Shown: positions 6,136-6,904 of the stretch, piece after piece
How the letters are laid out: every line of letters starts with the position of its first letter
Numbering within the stretch: position 1 is the stretch's first letter
NCBI GenBank assembly: GCA_016209865.1
Contig: JACQVL010000307.1
Coordinates: 1-6,904 of the forward strand
Length of the DNA: 6,904 nucleotides
Reading direction: 5' to 3'
Source of the DNA: Candidatus Latescibacterota bacterium
GTDB taxonomy: Bacteria > JAAXHH01 > JACQVL01
Made by a program: the position numbers and the translations under genes
The notes under the pieces: model-generated
The model's input: only the letters and a program-made list of their open reading frames with translations
Databases searched by the model: none
Told to the model about the DNA's origin: nothing

Positions 6136-6904
6136 GTGATCCACACCTGTCCGCTCGCGCCGTCGACCGTGATCCAGTCGCCCGTCTTGATCCGGCGCGT
6201 CCCCTCATGCACGTTGACGACCGCCGGGATGCCGAATTCCCGCGCGACGATCGAGGCGTGCGACGTCGGCGCGCCGATGTCCGTCACCACGCCCGCCGCC
6301 ACCAGAAAGAGCGGGCTCCACGCCACGTCCGTCACGCGGGTGACGAGGATCTCACCCGGCTGCAGGGAGTCCGCCTCGTCGGGACTGAACAGGACACGCG
6401 CCGGCCCTGAGGCCCGTCCGGGGCTGACCGCGAACCCGGTGAGGACGAGGCCGTCTCCGGCCGGGCCGCCGGGCGCATCGCTGTCGAACGGGAGGAAGTG
6501 CCCGTTCGGCATCTCGGCCAGGAGCCGGGGGAGGACGGGCTGGCGGCGGAGCCGTTCACGCTCGCGCCGCCGCTCGGTGACGAGCGTCCGCGCCCGCTCT
6601 GGGGGAAGGTCTTCTGTGAGCAGGGCGGCTTTCAGTTCATCCGGGAGGAGATAGAACACATCAGACGTGGTTTCCACTATTCCCCGCTCGGCCAGCCGCC
6701 GGCCGATTTCCAGGAGGAATGCCCGTCCTGCCGTACTCTGCTTGATGATCGTCGAGCGAAGGGTCTCTCGGCGTGACTGCCAGAACTGCGCGCGCTCGAT
6801 CATCATCCGGATCAACCAGCGTCTCAGCCCTGACACCCGATCCAGGATCGTCGAACGCACCGCGTCGGGGCTGACGTCCCGCCGTGGGGCGCGCGCCAGT
6901 TGGA
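6117..6904 (-). CDS. PEP synthase/PPDK-like or rifampicin-phosphotransferase-like enzyme, C-terminal part with phosphohistidine swivel domain; 5' end off window
   Basis: The frame is open from the right edge to a TAG at 6117-6119, giving about 261 visible residues. A GTG at 6858-6860 is an internal possibility, but the reading frame continues upstream in family-like sequence, so the true start lies outside. First comes a helical linker rich in Arg/Leu with LLEIGRRLAERG and VFYLLPDEL, typical of the region before the swivel domain. Then, at about 6440-6130, comes a PEP-utilising mobile domain: GFAVSPGRASGPARV, GEILVTRVTDVAWSPLF, then APTSHASIVAREFGIPAVV. The His in TSHAS (codon 6258-6260) should carry the phosphate shuttled between ATP-grasp and PEP/pyruvate or drug sites. 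The ATP-grasp domain would lie upstream, off the window. The domain order resembles PEP synthase relatives that end with the swivel domain, as in rifampicin phosphotransferase. Substrate is undetermined. Confidence 0.88.
   Translation of the reverse strand, partial: QLARAPRRDVSPDAVRSTILDRVSGLRRWLIRMMIERAQFWQSRRETLRSTIIKQSTAGRAFLLEIGRRLAERGIVETTSDVFYLLPDELKAALLTEDLPPERARTLVTERRRERERLRRQPVLPRLLAEMPNGHFLPFDSDAPGGPAGDGLVLTGFAVSPGRASGPARVLFSPDEADSLQPGEILVTRVTDVAWSPLFLVAAGVVTDIGAPTSHASIVAREFGIPAVVNVHEGTRRIKTGDWITVDGASGQVWITHNAAS

Overview
The window is about 6.9 kb of GC-rich bacterial chromosome. It looks ordinary and contains no phage, CRISPR or defence cassette. The organism cannot be named from the sequence. 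GC-rich coding DNA, a Ser/Thr kinase fused to a TolB-like propeller, and REP-type palindromes plus heptamer arrays between genes would fit an environmental Gram-negative such as Nitrospirota, NC10/Methylomirabilota or Acidobacteriota. This is inference from style only.

Layout. Positions 1-2690 (minus strand) hold a large membrane-anchored eukaryotic-type Ser/Thr kinase with an extracytoplasmic TolB/PD40 beta-propeller. It is open through the left edge and probably lacks only its last few residues. After a 167-bp spacer with a candidate promoter, positions 2858-3775 (minus) encode a complete monofunctional, PutB-type proline dehydrogenase. The 3776-3902 spacer is a divergent control region. 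It has a strong sigma-70-like promoter facing right, with candidate leftward promoter elements overlapping it. Positions 3903-4784 (plus) encode a sugar phosphate isomerase/epimerase-type TIM barrel. Positions 4975-6135 (plus) encode an iron-dependent (group III) alcohol dehydrogenase. The two plus-strand genes are separated by a composite repeat at about 4766-4968: heptamer arrays in inverted orientation around a REP-like palindrome. Positions 6117-6904 (minus) hold the C-terminal part of a PEP synthase/PPDK-like or rifampicin-phosphotransferase-like enzyme with its phosphohistidine swivel domain. Its N-terminus is off the right edge, and its 3' end overlaps the dehydrogenase gene by 19 bp.

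How the genes relate. Proline dehydrogenase would feed electrons and P5C into central metabolism, but no P5C dehydrogenase is in view. The kinase downstream could be partly co-transcribed with it, yet has its own candidate promoter. The isomerase and the alcohol dehydrogenase are co-oriented and could act on a common sugar- or alcohol-derived substrate, but nothing in the sequence fixes that substrate. I see no convincing new multi-gene system. The best leads are the repeat structure, the overlapping divergent promoters, and an apparent Tyr-to-Leu change in the proline dehydrogenase active-site region.
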